This document shows, piece after piece, positions 31,027 to 40,577 of a stretch of 59,582 nucleotides of DNA. The position numbers were made by a program, and so were the translations under genes. The stretch comes from an uncultured Prevotellaceae bacterium (GTDB lineage: Bacteria; Bacteroidota; Bacteroidia; Bacteroidales; Bacteroidaceae), in the NCBI GenBank assembly GCA_902761905.1, contig CACWMK010000031.1, forward strand, positions 1-59,582. Reading direction: 5' to 3'. The notes beneath the pieces are model-generated. The model did not search any database. It was not told where the DNA came from and saw nothing but the letters and a program-made list of their open reading frames with translations. Positions within the stretch are counted from its first letter, which is position 1, and each line of letters starts with the position of its first letter.

Positions 31027-33459
31027 ATGAATACCGAGATGTTAAGTCAACTGAATGATAGTCAGCGAGTTGCGGTAGAATACTGCGACGGTGCCAGTTT
31101 GGTGATAGCTGGAGCCGGTTCGGGTAAGACACGAGTGCTGACATACAAGATAGCCTGGTTGCTGGAGCAGGGAATGAAGCCTTGGCAGATACTTGCGCTT
31201 ACTTTTACCAATAAGGCAGCCCGCGAGATGAAGGACCGTATAGGCCGACTGGTAGGCGAGGAGCAGGCCAGATATCTACAGATGGGCACATTCCATAGCG
31301 TGTTTGCACGCATACTCAGAGCCGAGGCTGATAAGTTAGGTTATAACGCTAATTTTACTATCTACGATCAGACAGATGCCAGGTCGCTGGTCAAAAGCAT
31401 CATCAAGGAGATGGGACTTGACGATAAGGTTTACAAACCATCATCGGTAGCCGATCGTATATCGCTGGCGAAGAACCACCTGTTATTGCCTCAAGCATAT
31501 CAGCAGAGTGCCTGGGCTGCTGATGATGCCAGTCAGAAGCGTCCGCAGGTAGCTAATATATATATAAGGTACGCGGAAAGATGTCGTCAGGCAAATGCTA
31601 TGGACTTCGATGATCTGCTGGTTCAGACATGGGTGTTGTTCCAGAAACACGAAGATGTTCGTCAGAAGTATGTAGACAAGTTTCACTTCGTATTGGTGGA
31701 TGAGTACCAGGATACCAACTATGCTCAGCAGTCGATAGTTTATCAGTTGACCAAAGAGCGCCAGAAGGTATGTGTGGTTGGCGATGATGCGCAGAGTATC
31801 TACTCATTCCGTGGTGCTAACATCGATAATATCCTGAACTTCCAGAGTCAGTATAACGATGCCAAGTTGTTTAAACTTGAGCAGAACTATCGCTCTACAC
31901 AGCTTATAGTGCAGGCAGCCAACTCGCTTATTCGTCGTAACGAACGACAGATACCGAAGAATGTATTCTCGGAGAATGAGCACGGTGAGCGACTGAAGCT
32001 TAAGCCTGCATATAGTGATCGCGAAGAAGCGATGATTGTCACGCAGGACATAAAGCGGATCAAGCGACATGACAAATGCAACTGGAGCGATTTCGCTATA
32101 CTGTATCGTACTAATTCGCAGAGCCGAAGCTTTGAGGAACAGATGCGTAAGGACGGTATACCATATCGTATCTACGGCGGTCTGAGTTTCTATCAGCGCA
32201 AGGAGATCAAGGATGTGATAGCATACTTCCGACTGATAGCAAATCCCAACGATGAAGAGGCATTCAAGCGAATAATAAACTATCCAGCCCGTGGTATTGG
32301 CGATACTACTGTTGGAAAGATTATCCAGACTGCTCAGCGTTATGGTGTTAGTCTGTGGCAGGTCATCAAGGAGCCTGTGCTTTTCCCGATGGATGTGAGC
32401 AAAGGCACTATGACCAAGATACAGAACTTCCGCGAACTGATTGAGGGATGGATAGCACGTCTGCAGACAGAAGATGCTTATACGTTGGGACATGACGTTA
32501 TAATGTCGTCGGGTATAAGCAAGGATATATATAGCGGCAGAAATCCAGAGGATATCTCGCGCCAGGAAAACCTTGAAGAGTTCCTGAGTGGTATGCAAGA
32601 CTTTGTTGAAAGTCGTCGAGAAGAGGATATGGGCGACGAGGTTTACCTGCCTGATTTCCTGCAGGAAGTAGCATTGCTTACCGATCTGGACAGCGATGAT
32701 GGCGACTCTAATGATAAAGTGGTGCTGATGACTATTCACTCGGCTAAGGGACTTGAATTCCCAACGGTTTTCGTAGTTGGTCTCGAAGAGAATATCTTTC
32801 CATCACCGATGTGCACCAATTCTATGCGTGAGCTCGAAGAAGAGCGCCGATTGCTGTATGTAGCAATCACGCGTGCAGAGAAACACTGCATTCTTACCTG
32901 TGCTCAGAACCGTTTCCGCTATGGACGTATGGAATACGATACGCCATCGCGTTTTATACGTGATATTGATCCCGAACTGCTCGAAGTACAAGGTGAAGCG
33001 GGTGGGGGTGACACACCATTCGGTTCAGCTGGTCGCCAGGCCTATAACCGCTACGATGGCGGTGCATATGGCACAGGCAAGACAGGCGGTTATAGCCGTA
33101 GTAGCCGATATGAGAGCGAAGGCCCTGAGTGGATGCAGAATCCACGTCCGGTTGCATCGCAATTCAAGGCAGATCCCAAGCCTCGTGCTGTTGCCCCACG
33201 TCAACCCGAGAAACCTGTCAATCCATTCGGTGCTAACTTCAAGCGTGTATATAATGCTGTGGCTCCACGCCCTATGGCGTCCGATCCAAGCGCCAGCGAT
33301 CTGCGCGAGGGAGCACGTATAGAGCATCAGCGCTTTGGTGTTGGAACAGTTGTACGTATAGAGGGCACCGGCGAGAATACCAAAGCCACAGTTGAGTTCC
33401 GCAATGCTGGTACAAAACAACTGCTGCTTAAGTTTGCCAAATTCAAGATTATAGGATAA
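31027..33459 (+). CDS. ATP-dependent DNA helicase, UvrD/PcrA/Rep family
   Basis: This SF1A 3'-5' helicase is used in excision repair, replication restart and removing protein from DNA. The 810-aa protein has Walker A AGAGSGKTRVLTYKIA near residue 40, LALTFTNKAAREMKDR, DEYQDTN (Walker B, motif II), VGDDAQSIYSFRGAN (motif III) and VVLMTIHSAKGLEFPTVFVVG and LLYVAITRAE (motifs V and VI). A Gly/Tyr/Pro-rich linker precedes a C-terminal beta domain (about 755-810: EGARIEHQRFGVGTVVRIEG), which binds RNA polymerase in PcrA. ATG at 31027; a -7 box TATATTTG lies at 30992-30999. Confidence 0.93.
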   Translation: MNTEMLSQLNDSQRVAVEYCDGASLVIAGAGSGKTRVLTYKIAWLLEQGMKPWQILALTFTNKAAREMKDRIGRLVGEEQARYLQMGTFHSVFARILRAEADKLGYNANFTIYDQTDARSLVKSIIKEMGLDDKVYKPSSVADRISLAKNHLLLPQAYQQSAWAADDASQKRPQVANIYIRYAERCRQANAMDFDDLLVQTWVLFQKHEDVRQKYVDKFHFVLVDEYQDTNYAQQSIVYQLTKERQKVCVVGDDAQSIYSFRGANIDNILNFQSQYNDAKLFKLEQNYRSTQLIVQAANSLIRRNERQIPKNVFSENEHGERLKLKPAYSDREEAMIVTQDIKRIKRHDKCNWSDFAILYRTNSQSRSFEEQMRKDGIPYRIYGGLSFYQRKEIKDVIAYFRLIANPNDEEAFKRIINYPARGIGDTTVGKIIQTAQRYGVSLWQVIKEPVLFPMDVSKGTMTKIQNFRELIEGWIARLQTEDAYTLGHDVIMSSGISKDIYSGRNPEDISRQENLEEFLSGMQDFVESRREEDMGDEVYLPDFLQEVALLTDLDSDDGDSNDKVVLMTIHSAKGLEFPTVFVVGLEENIFPSPMCTNSMRELEEERRLLYVAITRAEKHCILTCAQNRFRYGRMEYDTPSRFIRDIDPELLEVQGEAGGGDTPFGSAGRQAYNRYDGGAYGTGKTGGYSRSSRYESEGPEWMQNPRPVASQFKADPKPRAVAPRQPEKPVNPFGANFKRVYNAVAPRPMASDPSASDLREGARIEHQRFGVGTVVRIEGTGENTKATVEFRNAGTKQLLLKFAKFKIIG

Positions 33460-33464
33460 AAAAA

Positions 33465-33596
33465 TTAGAGCGACTCATCATCGGGTCGCTCTATTTGTCT
33501 TTTACCGGCTTTGGGCAGATGTTTCTTCTTTCGGATCCACGCAGCCTTACGTGCCTCGTAATCCTCATGATGTTTCTCTAAATATCCGTCAGCCAT
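33465..33596 (-). CDS. small conserved basic protein (43 aa)
   Basis: The ORF of 43 residues starts MADGYLEKHHEDYEARKAAW and ends with a lysine-rich stretch then ERPDDESL. It is the last gene after the DUF4270 gene (8-nt gap) on the minus strand. I recall similar 40-odd-residue proteins (MADxYLEKHxxxYExRKAAW) from many Bacteroidales genomes, often with a wrong dehydrogenase label. No function is known. Its final codons form one arm of the hairpin that can end transcription of both this gene and the helicase. Confidence 0.65.
   Translation of the reverse strand: MADGYLEKHHEDYEARKAAWIRKKKHLPKAGKRQIERPDDESL
33467..33500. terminator. bidirectional terminator formed by the end of a coding sequence
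   Basis: AGAGCGAC (33467-33474) / GTCGCTCT (33485-33492) with 10-nt loop; on the plus strand TATTTGTCTTTT follows. The stem includes the stop codon and last codons of the 43-aa gene. Confidence 0.65.
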
Positions 33597-33604
33597 AAGC
33601 ACAA

Positions 33605-35110
33605 TCAGTCTTTAAACTTAGCATATATCACCTTTACCTCGATAGGTGAGTTAGCACCACCGACTAGTTTCGTACTCGATAGTCCCATATTGTGCTGTAC
33701 ACTCGAAATGGTAGATGTGGTAGTTCCGTAACTGTTTGCCGAATACTTTATGGTAGTCGAAATAGGTACCAGCACCACCTTGTTCCAGTTTGGATGATTT
33801 GCCACCCAGTTAGGATCGCTCTTCAGGCCTTCGGCTTTCTCGCGTGCCATCAGTGTAACCAGGTTGCCGATATTGCTGAATGTATAAGCATTGTTCGAAC
33901 TGAGTGCTGACGCATACGAACTCTTGTAGTCGTATATCACCTGATTCTCGAAGAATGTGTACAGACTGTCCTTGTGTACCATCAGCAGATTATTAGGAGC
34001 ACCGATTCTGTATTTGTTGGCAGTAACATCTGTGTTCTCGCGCATAAAGTTTACGCTTACCTGCAGCAATGAGTCGTTGGTGTGAGCCTGAGTTATCTCG
34101 TCTATAGGCAGAGTAACCTCGGTAAATATGCCGGCAGGCGACTTGATGTATGTGCAACTGTTGTCATTTACCAACTTCTCGAGTGCTCCGCGGTCGTTGG
34201 TTATATGTGTAGTCTGCATAACCTCTGGAGTGGTAGCAAGGTAGAGCGATGTCTTGGTAGAAGTACCGCTTTTGTCGAAGTTGTAATAGATATTAATTGT
34301 TACAGAGAATACATTTGCCATCACACCCAAACCATCGGTAATCTCGAAGTTGAATCCAGGACAAACGTTGTGTACAAACCAGTATGAGTTCTGGAAGTAT
34401 TCTGGATGCTCATAGTATGTACGCATCACGTATGTACCATAGTTCTTATATGTCTTACCATCCTTAGCCTTATATGGCATGTTCATTGGTATACGTATGC
34501 GATCGTAATATCCACTATCAGAAGATGTGCCTTGCTTGCTGATATTCGTCTGCAGCGAAGCCAAAGCATCTCTAGCGTTAGTAAGGTCACGCATCGAGAA
34601 CATCTTATTTACCTCCAGACCGCCATTGCGGATATAACCATTCTTCTTCAGATCGAAGTTGCTGTAATGTGTATATGCTTCGTCAATGGGCTTATCAAGC
34701 TCAGTCATTCGCATTTTCATTGCAGCAAGTGTATCTCCGTATGTGGTGGAGTATTTAATAAAGAGTGAAATCTCACATGAGTCGGCAACTACCTCACCGT
34801 CTTCCTTGCTTAGCATCTCGTCAACACTTGGCAGTTCGAAACCCTCAATCATGTTAAACTGAGCCATAATGTCGTTCTTAACATACGAGTTGGTCTCGGG
34901 ATCTTTAACCACTCCGAAGTAGCGGTCGGGATTATGAGTGTAAACCGAGTCGGCAAGGATAGATCTTGATGTAGCGCTGTATGAACCTGTAGAGAATACC
35001 AGTTTGTCGGTATCATTAGTGATCGACGAACCGATATACTCGGTATCTTCGCTACAAGAAACCATTGCCATTGCGGTTACTGCAATCGCTGTAAACAATC
35101 TTAGTTTCAT
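33605..35110 (-). CDS. DUF4270 family lipoprotein
   Basis: This 501-aa protein has a lipoprotein signal, MKLRLFTAIAVTAMAMVSC (lipidated C19), so it is probably at the outer membrane. The rest is beta-rich with SEDTEYIGSSIT and FGVVKDPETNSYVKNDIMAQ near the start, as in DUF4270 proteins of Bacteroidota. The family is almost always next to a short glycogen-synthase-like gene, as here, but its role is unknown; a surface function is inferred. The gene starts 27 nt after that gene on the same strand. Confidence 0.82.
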   Translation of the reverse strand: MKLRLFTAIAVTAMAMVSCSEDTEYIGSSITNDTDKLVFSTGSYSATSRSILADSVYTHNPDRYFGVVKDPETNSYVKNDIMAQFNMIEGFELPSVDEMLSKEDGEVVADSCEISLFIKYSTTYGDTLAAMKMRMTELDKPIDEAYTHYSNFDLKKNGYIRNGGLEVNKMFSMRDLTNARDALASLQTNISKQGTSSDSGYYDRIRIPMNMPYKAKDGKTYKNYGTYVMRTYYEHPEYFQNSYWFVHNVCPGFNFEITDGLGVMANVFSVTINIYYNFDKSGTSTKTSLYLATTPEVMQTTHITNDRGALEKLVNDNSCTYIKSPAGIFTEVTLPIDEITQAHTNDSLLQVSVNFMRENTDVTANKYRIGAPNNLLMVHKDSLYTFFENQVIYDYKSSYASALSSNNAYTFSNIGNLVTLMAREKAEGLKSDPNWVANHPNWNKVVLVPISTTIKYSANSYGTTTSTISSVQHNMGLSSTKLVGGANSPIEVKVIYAKFKD

Positions 35111-35137
35111 TATGAATGTATTATCTTAGTTCAATAC

Positions 35138-35953
35138 TTATTCGTTCTCGTCGGGAAAAAGTGACTCGTAGAATGTCTCGTAGGCATCGGCAAAGTCTTC
35201 ATTGTATCCCAGCACGGGTATGTTCTTGCCTGCGGCAAAGTCAACCAGCGACTTCTCTACATCGGGAGCTGCCTGGATAACGCCGTCGCTGTAGTCGATA
35301 GCAAGTTTGCTAAGCTCGTCGAAGTCGAACTGATCCTTATAGTCGCCCAGCAGATCAGCCTTAGCATCGCGGAACTCTACAAACTGCTTGAAATCGCCAC
35401 CAAAACTATCCTTAAGTGTCTTGCTGTACAGCGAAGTAACCACCTTGGCGTCTGCAAACGAAGGCTCGTCACGATAAGCTGTCTTAACGTAGAAAGGCAC
35501 CACGCTGCTCATCCATCCCTGACAGTGGATGATATCAGGCACCCAGCGCAGCTTCTTAACTGTTTCGAGCACGCCACGTGCAAAGAATATAGCTCTTTCG
35601 CCATTGTCCTCATACTCCACACCGGCTTCATCACGCTCAATCAGTCGCTTGCCAAAGTAGTCATCGTTATCGATGAAGTAAACCTGCACACGAGCAGACT
35701 GGATTGATGCAACCTTAATGATCAATGGATGATCGGTGTCGTTAATGATAAGGTTCATACCCGAGAGTCGAATGACTTCGTGCAACTGACCACGACGCTC
35801 ATTGATGTTACCCCATTTTGGTGTAAAGGTACGGATCTCATGACTACGCTCCTGCATAGTCTTTGGAAGGTCTTTTCCCATGAGCGACAAAGCGTTGTCG
35901 GGAACGTAAGGAGTAATCTCCTGATTGATAAATAATATCTTTTTCTTAGCCAT
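35138..35953 (-). CDS. glycogen/starch synthase N-terminal domain protein (GT5 half)
   Basis: The 271-aa protein corresponds to the N-terminal Rossmann half of a GT5 glycogen synthase: KKKILFINQEITPYVPDNAL, FTPKWGNINERRGQ, FFARGVLETVKKLRWVPDII and HCQGWMSSVVPFYV. The C-terminal half with the second sugar-nucleotide site is missing, since full GT5 enzymes are about 480 aa, so normal activity is doubtful. Proteins of this length are common next to DUF4270 genes in Bacteroidales, so it is not a local break. The ATG at 35953 is preferred over 35971. A -7 box TACCTTTG lies at 35980-35973. Confidence 0.8.
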   Translation of the reverse strand: MAKKKILFINQEITPYVPDNALSLMGKDLPKTMQERSHEIRTFTPKWGNINERRGQLHEVIRLSGMNLIINDTDHPLIIKVASIQSARVQVYFIDNDDYFGKRLIERDEAGVEYEDNGERAIFFARGVLETVKKLRWVPDIIHCQGWMSSVVPFYVKTAYRDEPSFADAKVVTSLYSKTLKDSFGGDFKQFVEFRDAKADLLGDYKDQFDFDELSKLAIDYSDGVIQAAPDVEKSLVDFAAGKNIPVLGYNEDFADAYETFYESLFPDENE

Positions 35954-36098
35954 CTTAGATGATTTTACCATGCAAAGGTACTAATTATTTTGCACAAAAT
36001 CGCCAATCTGTGCTCGTTTTTAGCAAAAATTAGGCACTTTTGGGCCGTTTTTTTAGTTTCTTTTTCGCTTTTTATAATAAAAAGGTGTGAAAACGTGA

Positions 36099-37922
36099 TT
36101 AAACGTACCTCTGGATGAGTGCCACAAAACGTTCTCCGTATTTGCCTTTTTTGTGCTCTCCGATGCCCGAAATATTACCAAACTGGTCGAGCGAAGTCGG
36201 TTTGATGGTAGCAAGCGAGTGTAGCACTTTGTCGCTGAAGACGATGTAAGGAGGGAACCCTTCTTCCTCGGCACATTGTTTCCTGAGTACTCGGAGCGCC
36301 TCGAACAGTTTCGGGTCTTCGATGCCAGTAGTAGGGGGTAGCCCTGGTATAGTAATGGTAGGTATCTCCAGTCGCAGTTTGGGCTTCTTCTTCGGTGCCT
36401 CTTTCGCACTATGGTCGATAACGCACAGCTCGGCCTTTTTTCTGCCGTACAGCACGTCCTCGCCAATTTCGGTCACCTTCACCTTATTACCATCGTTATA
36501 AGCTATCTCGATGTATCCCATCTGTATCATCTGCAGAAGATAGTCATTCCAGTCGTTCACACTTACATCATGTCCCACACCGAATGTCTTCAGCTGGTCG
36601 TATCCGTGTTTTACGATGCTTGGCGAGCGCATACCCTTAAGTATCTCAACGATAGTCGACACGCGTATCTCTTCATTGCATCGCTTGGCAGCACTCAGCG
36701 CCATCTGCACATATTTTGTGCCATCGAATCTCTGTGGCGGATTCTCGCATACGTCGCAATTGTCGCAGTCATGATCAGTCTGCTCACTGAAGTAGTTTAG
36801 CAGTATCCTGCGGCGGCAAACGTTCGATTCTGCATACTCCTGCATGCGTTTCAGCTTGTCCATATTCACGTCCTGCTGTCCGCTCTGTCGGGCGAACTCT
36901 GTCAGTTGGATTATGTCAGCAAGCGAGTAGAACAGCACCGTGTCGGCAGGCGCACCGTCACGTCCGGCTCTACCTATCTCCTGATAGAAACTCTCAATGC
37001 TTTTGGGCATATTATAGTGTATCACCCAGCGCACATTACTCTTATCTATTCCCATGCCAAAGGCGATGGTGGCACACACCACAAGCAGCTGGTCGTTCTT
37101 GAACAGCTCCTGTGTCTTACTGCGTTCTGCATTCGACATACCTGCGTGATAAGCTGCAGCGTTGATTCCTTTTTTACGCAGGTCGGCAGCCACCTTCTCA
37201 GTGTTCTTTCTGCTCAGACAGTAGATGATTCCGGCATCATTGGGGCGTGCTTTGATAAAGTTGATGATGAAGTGCATTTTCTCGGCACCTTTATATCCTC
37301 GTTTTACCGACAGACTGAGGTTGGGACGATCGAAGCTCGATACAAACTCGCGCGCGTTCTTTAATTTCAATTGTTCGATGATGTCGTGTCGTGTAATTTT
37401 GTCAGCCGTAGCCGTCAGAGCCATCACTGGCACGTCGGGGAATTTCTCGCGGAGCACACCTAACTGAGTATACTCAGGTCTGAAGTCGTGTCCCCACTGA
37501 CTTATACAGTGAGCCTCGTCGATAGCAAAGAGCGAAATATTGAGGTTCTTGAGTAGATAGTCCATTTCAAGCATCAGTCTCTCTGGCGAAATATACAATA
37601 GCTTTATCTGTCCGCTTACGCATTTCCTACGGATTATGGTATCAATAGCAGAATCATTGCCACTGTTCAGAGCTTCTGCCTCGATACCGTTTGCTCGTAG
37701 TGCTTCCACTTGGTCTTTCATCAGACTGATTAAAGGTGAAATTACTATCGTAATTCCTGACAATGTGAGCGCTGGAATCTGGTAGCATATGCTCTTGCCT
37801 CCACCCGTAGGCATCAGCACCAAGGCATCGTTTCCGCTTATCACGTGCCTTATTATTTCTTCTTGATTTTCTCGAAATGAATTATAACCAAAATATTGTC
37901 GTAAAACGCTTAAAATATCCAT
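36099..37922 (-). CDS. recQ: ATP-dependent DNA helicase RecQ
   Basis: This SF2 3'-5' helicase acts in recombination and repair of stalled forks. The 607-aa protein shows Walker [32 protein letters not shown] (the aromatic-rich loop), ALTATADK and [11 protein letters not shown] zinc-binding part follows ([17 protein letters not shown]), then an RQC winged helix and an HRDC domain at the end (about 525-600). The ATG at 37922 is chosen as the start of homology, 18 nt after the -7 box TACCTTTG (37948-37941). It is divergent from the HTH regulator. No strong terminator is seen after the stop. Confidence 0.95.
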   Translation of the reverse strand: MDILSVLRQYFGYNSFRENQEEIIRHVISGNDALVLMPTGGGKSICYQIPALTLSGITIVISPLISLMKDQVEALRANGIEAEALNSGNDSAIDTIIRRKCVSGQIKLLYISPERLMLEMDYLLKNLNISLFAIDEAHCISQWGHDFRPEYTQLGVLREKFPDVPVMALTATADKITRHDIIEQLKLKNAREFVSSFDRPNLSLSVKRGYKGAEKMHFIINFIKARPNDAGIIYCLSRKNTEKVAADLRKKGINAAAYHAGMSNAERSKTQELFKNDQLLVVCATIAFGMGIDKSNVRWVIHYNMPKSIESFYQEIGRAGRDGAPADTVLFYSLADIIQLTEFARQSGQQDVNMDKLKRMQEYAESNVCRRRILLNYFSEQTDHDCDNCDVCENPPQRFDGTKYVQMALSAAKRCNEEIRVSTIVEILKGMRSPSIVKHGYDQLKTFGVGHDVSVNDWNDYLLQMIQMGYIEIAYNDGNKVKVTEIGEDVLYGRKKAELCVIDHSAKEAPKKKPKLRLEIPTITIPGLPPTTGIEDPKLFEALRVLRKQCAEEEGFPPYIVFSDKVLHSLATIKPTSLDQFGNISGIGEHKKGKYGERFVALIQRYV

Positions 37923-38002
37923 AAAAAAGAAAATTTTCGGCAAAGGTAATGTTTTTTTTGCAATTTTTCTGCATTTTTCATTGCTAATTCAAAAAAACTT
38001 CA

Positions 38003-38010
38003 TAACTTTG
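38003..38010 (+). promoter_or_regulatory. -7 box of the HTH regulator gene
   Basis: TAACTTTG, with ATTG about 19 nt upstream; ATG at 38038. Confidence 0.5.
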
Positions 38011-38037
38011 CACAACAATAATAATACAAAAGGCAAA

Positions 38038-38571
38038 ATGGCAAAGTACAACATTACAGAAAAGAAGGAAAAAGAGGCAGCTTACAGAAGTCTTGTAAGC
38101 CCCAAGATGATGGATGAGATGCAGGAAAAAATCATGAACATCATCGTGATGCAGAAGAAGTATCGTGATAAGGACTATTCTGCTAAGAAACTCGCCGAAG
38201 ATTTAGGCACAAATACCCGCTACATTTCAGCAGTCGTTAATGTACGTTTCCATATGAACTATACTTCATTTGTAAATAAGTACAGAATCGACGAAGCTAT
38301 GACAATCCTCGTTGACAAGCGTTATCAGGATCTCCGTATGGAGGAGGTAAGCGACATGGTAGGTTTTGCTAACCGCCAGTCGTTCTATGCTTCGTTCTTC
38401 AGAGTGATGGGTATGACCCCACGTGATTACCGTCTGGAGCACCTTAAGCAGCATCCTGCTATGCAGAAGGTAGATAAGCCTAAGGCTAAGCCTGGACGCA
38501 AGCCCAAGAAGGCTACTGTCAAGAAGACCACGGCTAAGAAGACAACAGCAAAGAAGTCTACAACTAAGTAA
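38038..38571 (+). CDS. AraC-type HTH regulator with a lysine-rich tail
   Basis: The 177-aa protein has a helix-turn-helix of the AraC kind: KKLAEDLGTNTRYISAVVN (first helix pair) and MVGFANRQSFYASFFRVMGM (second), followed by the usual TPRDYRLEHL. It has no separate ligand-binding domain. The last 35 residues are repetitive and basic (KPGRKPKKATVKKTTAKKTT), like histone H1 or HU-type tails, which would bind DNA without sequence preference. It is probably a general or local DNA-binding regulator. It stands divergent from recQ and 16 nt before DPP III. Confidence 0.8.
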   Translation: MAKYNITEKKEKEAAYRSLVSPKMMDEMQEKIMNIIVMQKKYRDKDYSAKKLAEDLGTNTRYISAVVNVRFHMNYTSFVNKYRIDEAMTILVDKRYQDLRMEEVSDMVGFANRQSFYASFFRVMGMTPRDYRLEHLKQHPAMQKVDKPKAKPGRKPKKATVKKTTAKKTTAKKSTTK

Positions 38572-38587
38572 GAAGGGCAAGTAATCA

Positions 38588-40537
38588 GTGAAATTCAACT
38601 ATCAAGATGAGCATTTTGCCGACTTGCAAATGCTCAGGTATCGTTTGAACGGATTTGAAAAGCTTTCGCTACAGCAGAAGACTCTGGTTTATTACTTGTC
38701 GAAGGCAACCCTGTTTGGACGAGACATTACATTTGATCAGTTCGGTAAATACAACCTCCGCATCCGCAAGATGTTGGAGGTTGTATATGTTGATATGAAT
38801 ATATCACACGACACCGAAGAATTCAAGGCTTTAGAGGTATATCTTAAGCGAGTATGGTTCTCAAGCGGCATACATCACCACTATGGTTGTGAGAAGTTCG
38901 AACCGGGATTCACGGCCGATTATCTGCGCAACGTTTTACATCAGGTCGATGCATGCAAGTTACCGTTGAAATCGGGCGAAACCGTCGATGAAATGTGCAA
39001 TGAGCTGTTTCCTGTCATCTTTGATGATAAGGTGATGGCCAAGCGTGTCAATCAGGCCGATGGCGACGACCTGTTGCTTACTTCGGCATGCAACTTCTAC
39101 GATGGGGTAACCCAGGCCGAGGCCGAGGCTTTCTACGAGCAGCAGAAGCAAACAGAAAAGACTCCCGACACACCACCATCATACGGACTGAACTCAACTC
39201 TGGTTAAGGAGGATGGGGTAGTAAAGGAACTGGTTTGGAAGGCTGGCGGCAAGTATTCTAATGCAATACACCATATTATATATTGGTTGGACAAGGCTCT
39301 CAGTGTGGCTGAGAATGAACAGCAGAAGAAAGTAATATCTACGCTGATAAGTTATTATAAAACAGGTGATTTGCGACAATTTAATAAATATTCTATTGAA
39401 TGGCTCAAAGAGCACGATTCTGCTATCGACTTTATCAACGGATTCATCGAGGTCTACGGCGATCCACTAGGACTCAAGGGCTCATGGGAAGGCCTGGTAG
39501 AGTATATCGACGAAGAAGCCACCCATCGCACTCAGACCATCAGTAAGAATGCTCAATGGTTCGAAGATCATTCGCCTGTCGACCCACGATTCCGTAAACC
39601 GGTAGTCAAGGGCGTATCGGCCAATGTGATCTGTGCAGCCATGCTTGGGGGCGACGAGTATCCAGCCACCGCCATTGGCATCAATCTGCCGAATGCCGAC
39701 TGGATACGCGCCCAATACGGTAGTAAGAGCATTACCATCAGCAATATCACCGATGCTTACAATAAGGCGTCGAAGGGAAGTGGTTTCAAGGAGGAGTTTG
39801 TTATCGACCAGGATACCATGGCACTTATTGATAAATATGGTGATGTATGCGACGATCTGCATACCGACCTGCACGAGTGCCTGGGCCATGGTAGCGGTCA
39901 GCTGCTTCCTGGTGTCGATCCCGATTCGCTCAAGGCGTATAGCAGCACGATAGAAGAGGCGAGAGCCGACCTGTTCGGACTGTATTACATTGCCGATAAA
40001 AAACTGGTGGAACTTGGTCTTGTGCCCGATGAAAAGGCATATCAGTCGCAGTACTATACCTATATGATGAACGGACTGATGACTCAGCTTATCCGCATCA
40101 CACCAGGCAACCAACTCGAAGAAGCCCACATGCGCAACCGTGCGCTGATAGCCCACTGGTGCTATGAGAATGGTGATGCTATTAAACTGGTAAAGCGCGA
40201 TGGCAAAACCTACGTTGAAATCACCGATTATGTCGAGTTGAGATCACTCATTGCCCGACTGCTAGCCGAGATTCAGCGCATCAAGAGCGAGGGCGACTAC
40301 GAAGCTGCTCGAGCCATGGTAGAGCGTTATGCCGTCAAAGTAGATCCTGAACTGCATGCCGAGGTACTTGAGCGATACAAGAAACTGAACCTGGCCCCAT
40401 ACAAGGGATTCATTAATCCTCAGCTGTTGCCGGTTTACGATGAAAACGGCGAAATCTGCGATATTACCGCAAACTATGGCGAAAGCTATTCACACCAGAT
40501 GTTGCGTTATAGCGCAGAGTACGGGACGCTGATTTAG
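38588..40537 (+). CDS. dipeptidyl-peptidase III (M49)
   Basis: It removes dipeptides from the N-termini of peptides with zinc. The 649-aa protein has the M49 zinc motif HECLGHGSG (HExxxH form) near residue 430 and EEARADLFGLYY about 30 residues on (second zinc ligand). It has no signal peptide, so it is cytoplasmic. The start is GTG at 38588: an in-frame TAA lies just upstream, and FNYQDEHFADLQMLRYRL already matches the family. Its length fits the bacterial forms. Its tail ends at a run of spacer repeats before the AlkD-like gene. Confidence 0.9.
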   Translation: MKFNYQDEHFADLQMLRYRLNGFEKLSLQQKTLVYYLSKATLFGRDITFDQFGKYNLRIRKMLEVVYVDMNISHDTEEFKALEVYLKRVWFSSGIHHHYGCEKFEPGFTADYLRNVLHQVDACKLPLKSGETVDEMCNELFPVIFDDKVMAKRVNQADGDDLLLTSACNFYDGVTQAEAEAFYEQQKQTEKTPDTPPSYGLNSTLVKEDGVVKELVWKAGGKYSNAIHHIIYWLDKALSVAENEQQKKVISTLISYYKTGDLRQFNKYSIEWLKEHDSAIDFINGFIEVYGDPLGLKGSWEGLVEYIDEEATHRTQTISKNAQWFEDHSPVDPRFRKPVVKGVSANVICAAMLGGDEYPATAIGINLPNADWIRAQYGSKSITISNITDAYNKASKGSGFKEEFVIDQDTMALIDKYGDVCDDLHTDLHECLGHGSGQLLPGVDPDSLKAYSSTIEEARADLFGLYYIADKKLVELGLVPDEKAYQSQYYTYMMNGLMTQLIRITPGNQLEEAHMRNRALIAHWCYENGDAIKLVKRDGKTYVEITDYVELRSLIARLLAEIQRIKSEGDYEAARAMVERYAVKVDPELHAEVLERYKKLNLAPYKGFINPQLLPVYDENGEICDITANYGESYSHQMLRYSAEYGTLI

Positions 40538-40540
40538 ATT

Positions 40541-40577
40541 AATCATTAAACATTAAACATTAAAGATTAAACATTTA
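40541..40577 (+). repeat. AT-rich spacer repeat (ATTAAAC/GATT type)
   Basis: ATTAAACATTAAACATTAAAG and variants fill the spacer before the AlkD-like gene. Confidence 0.6.
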
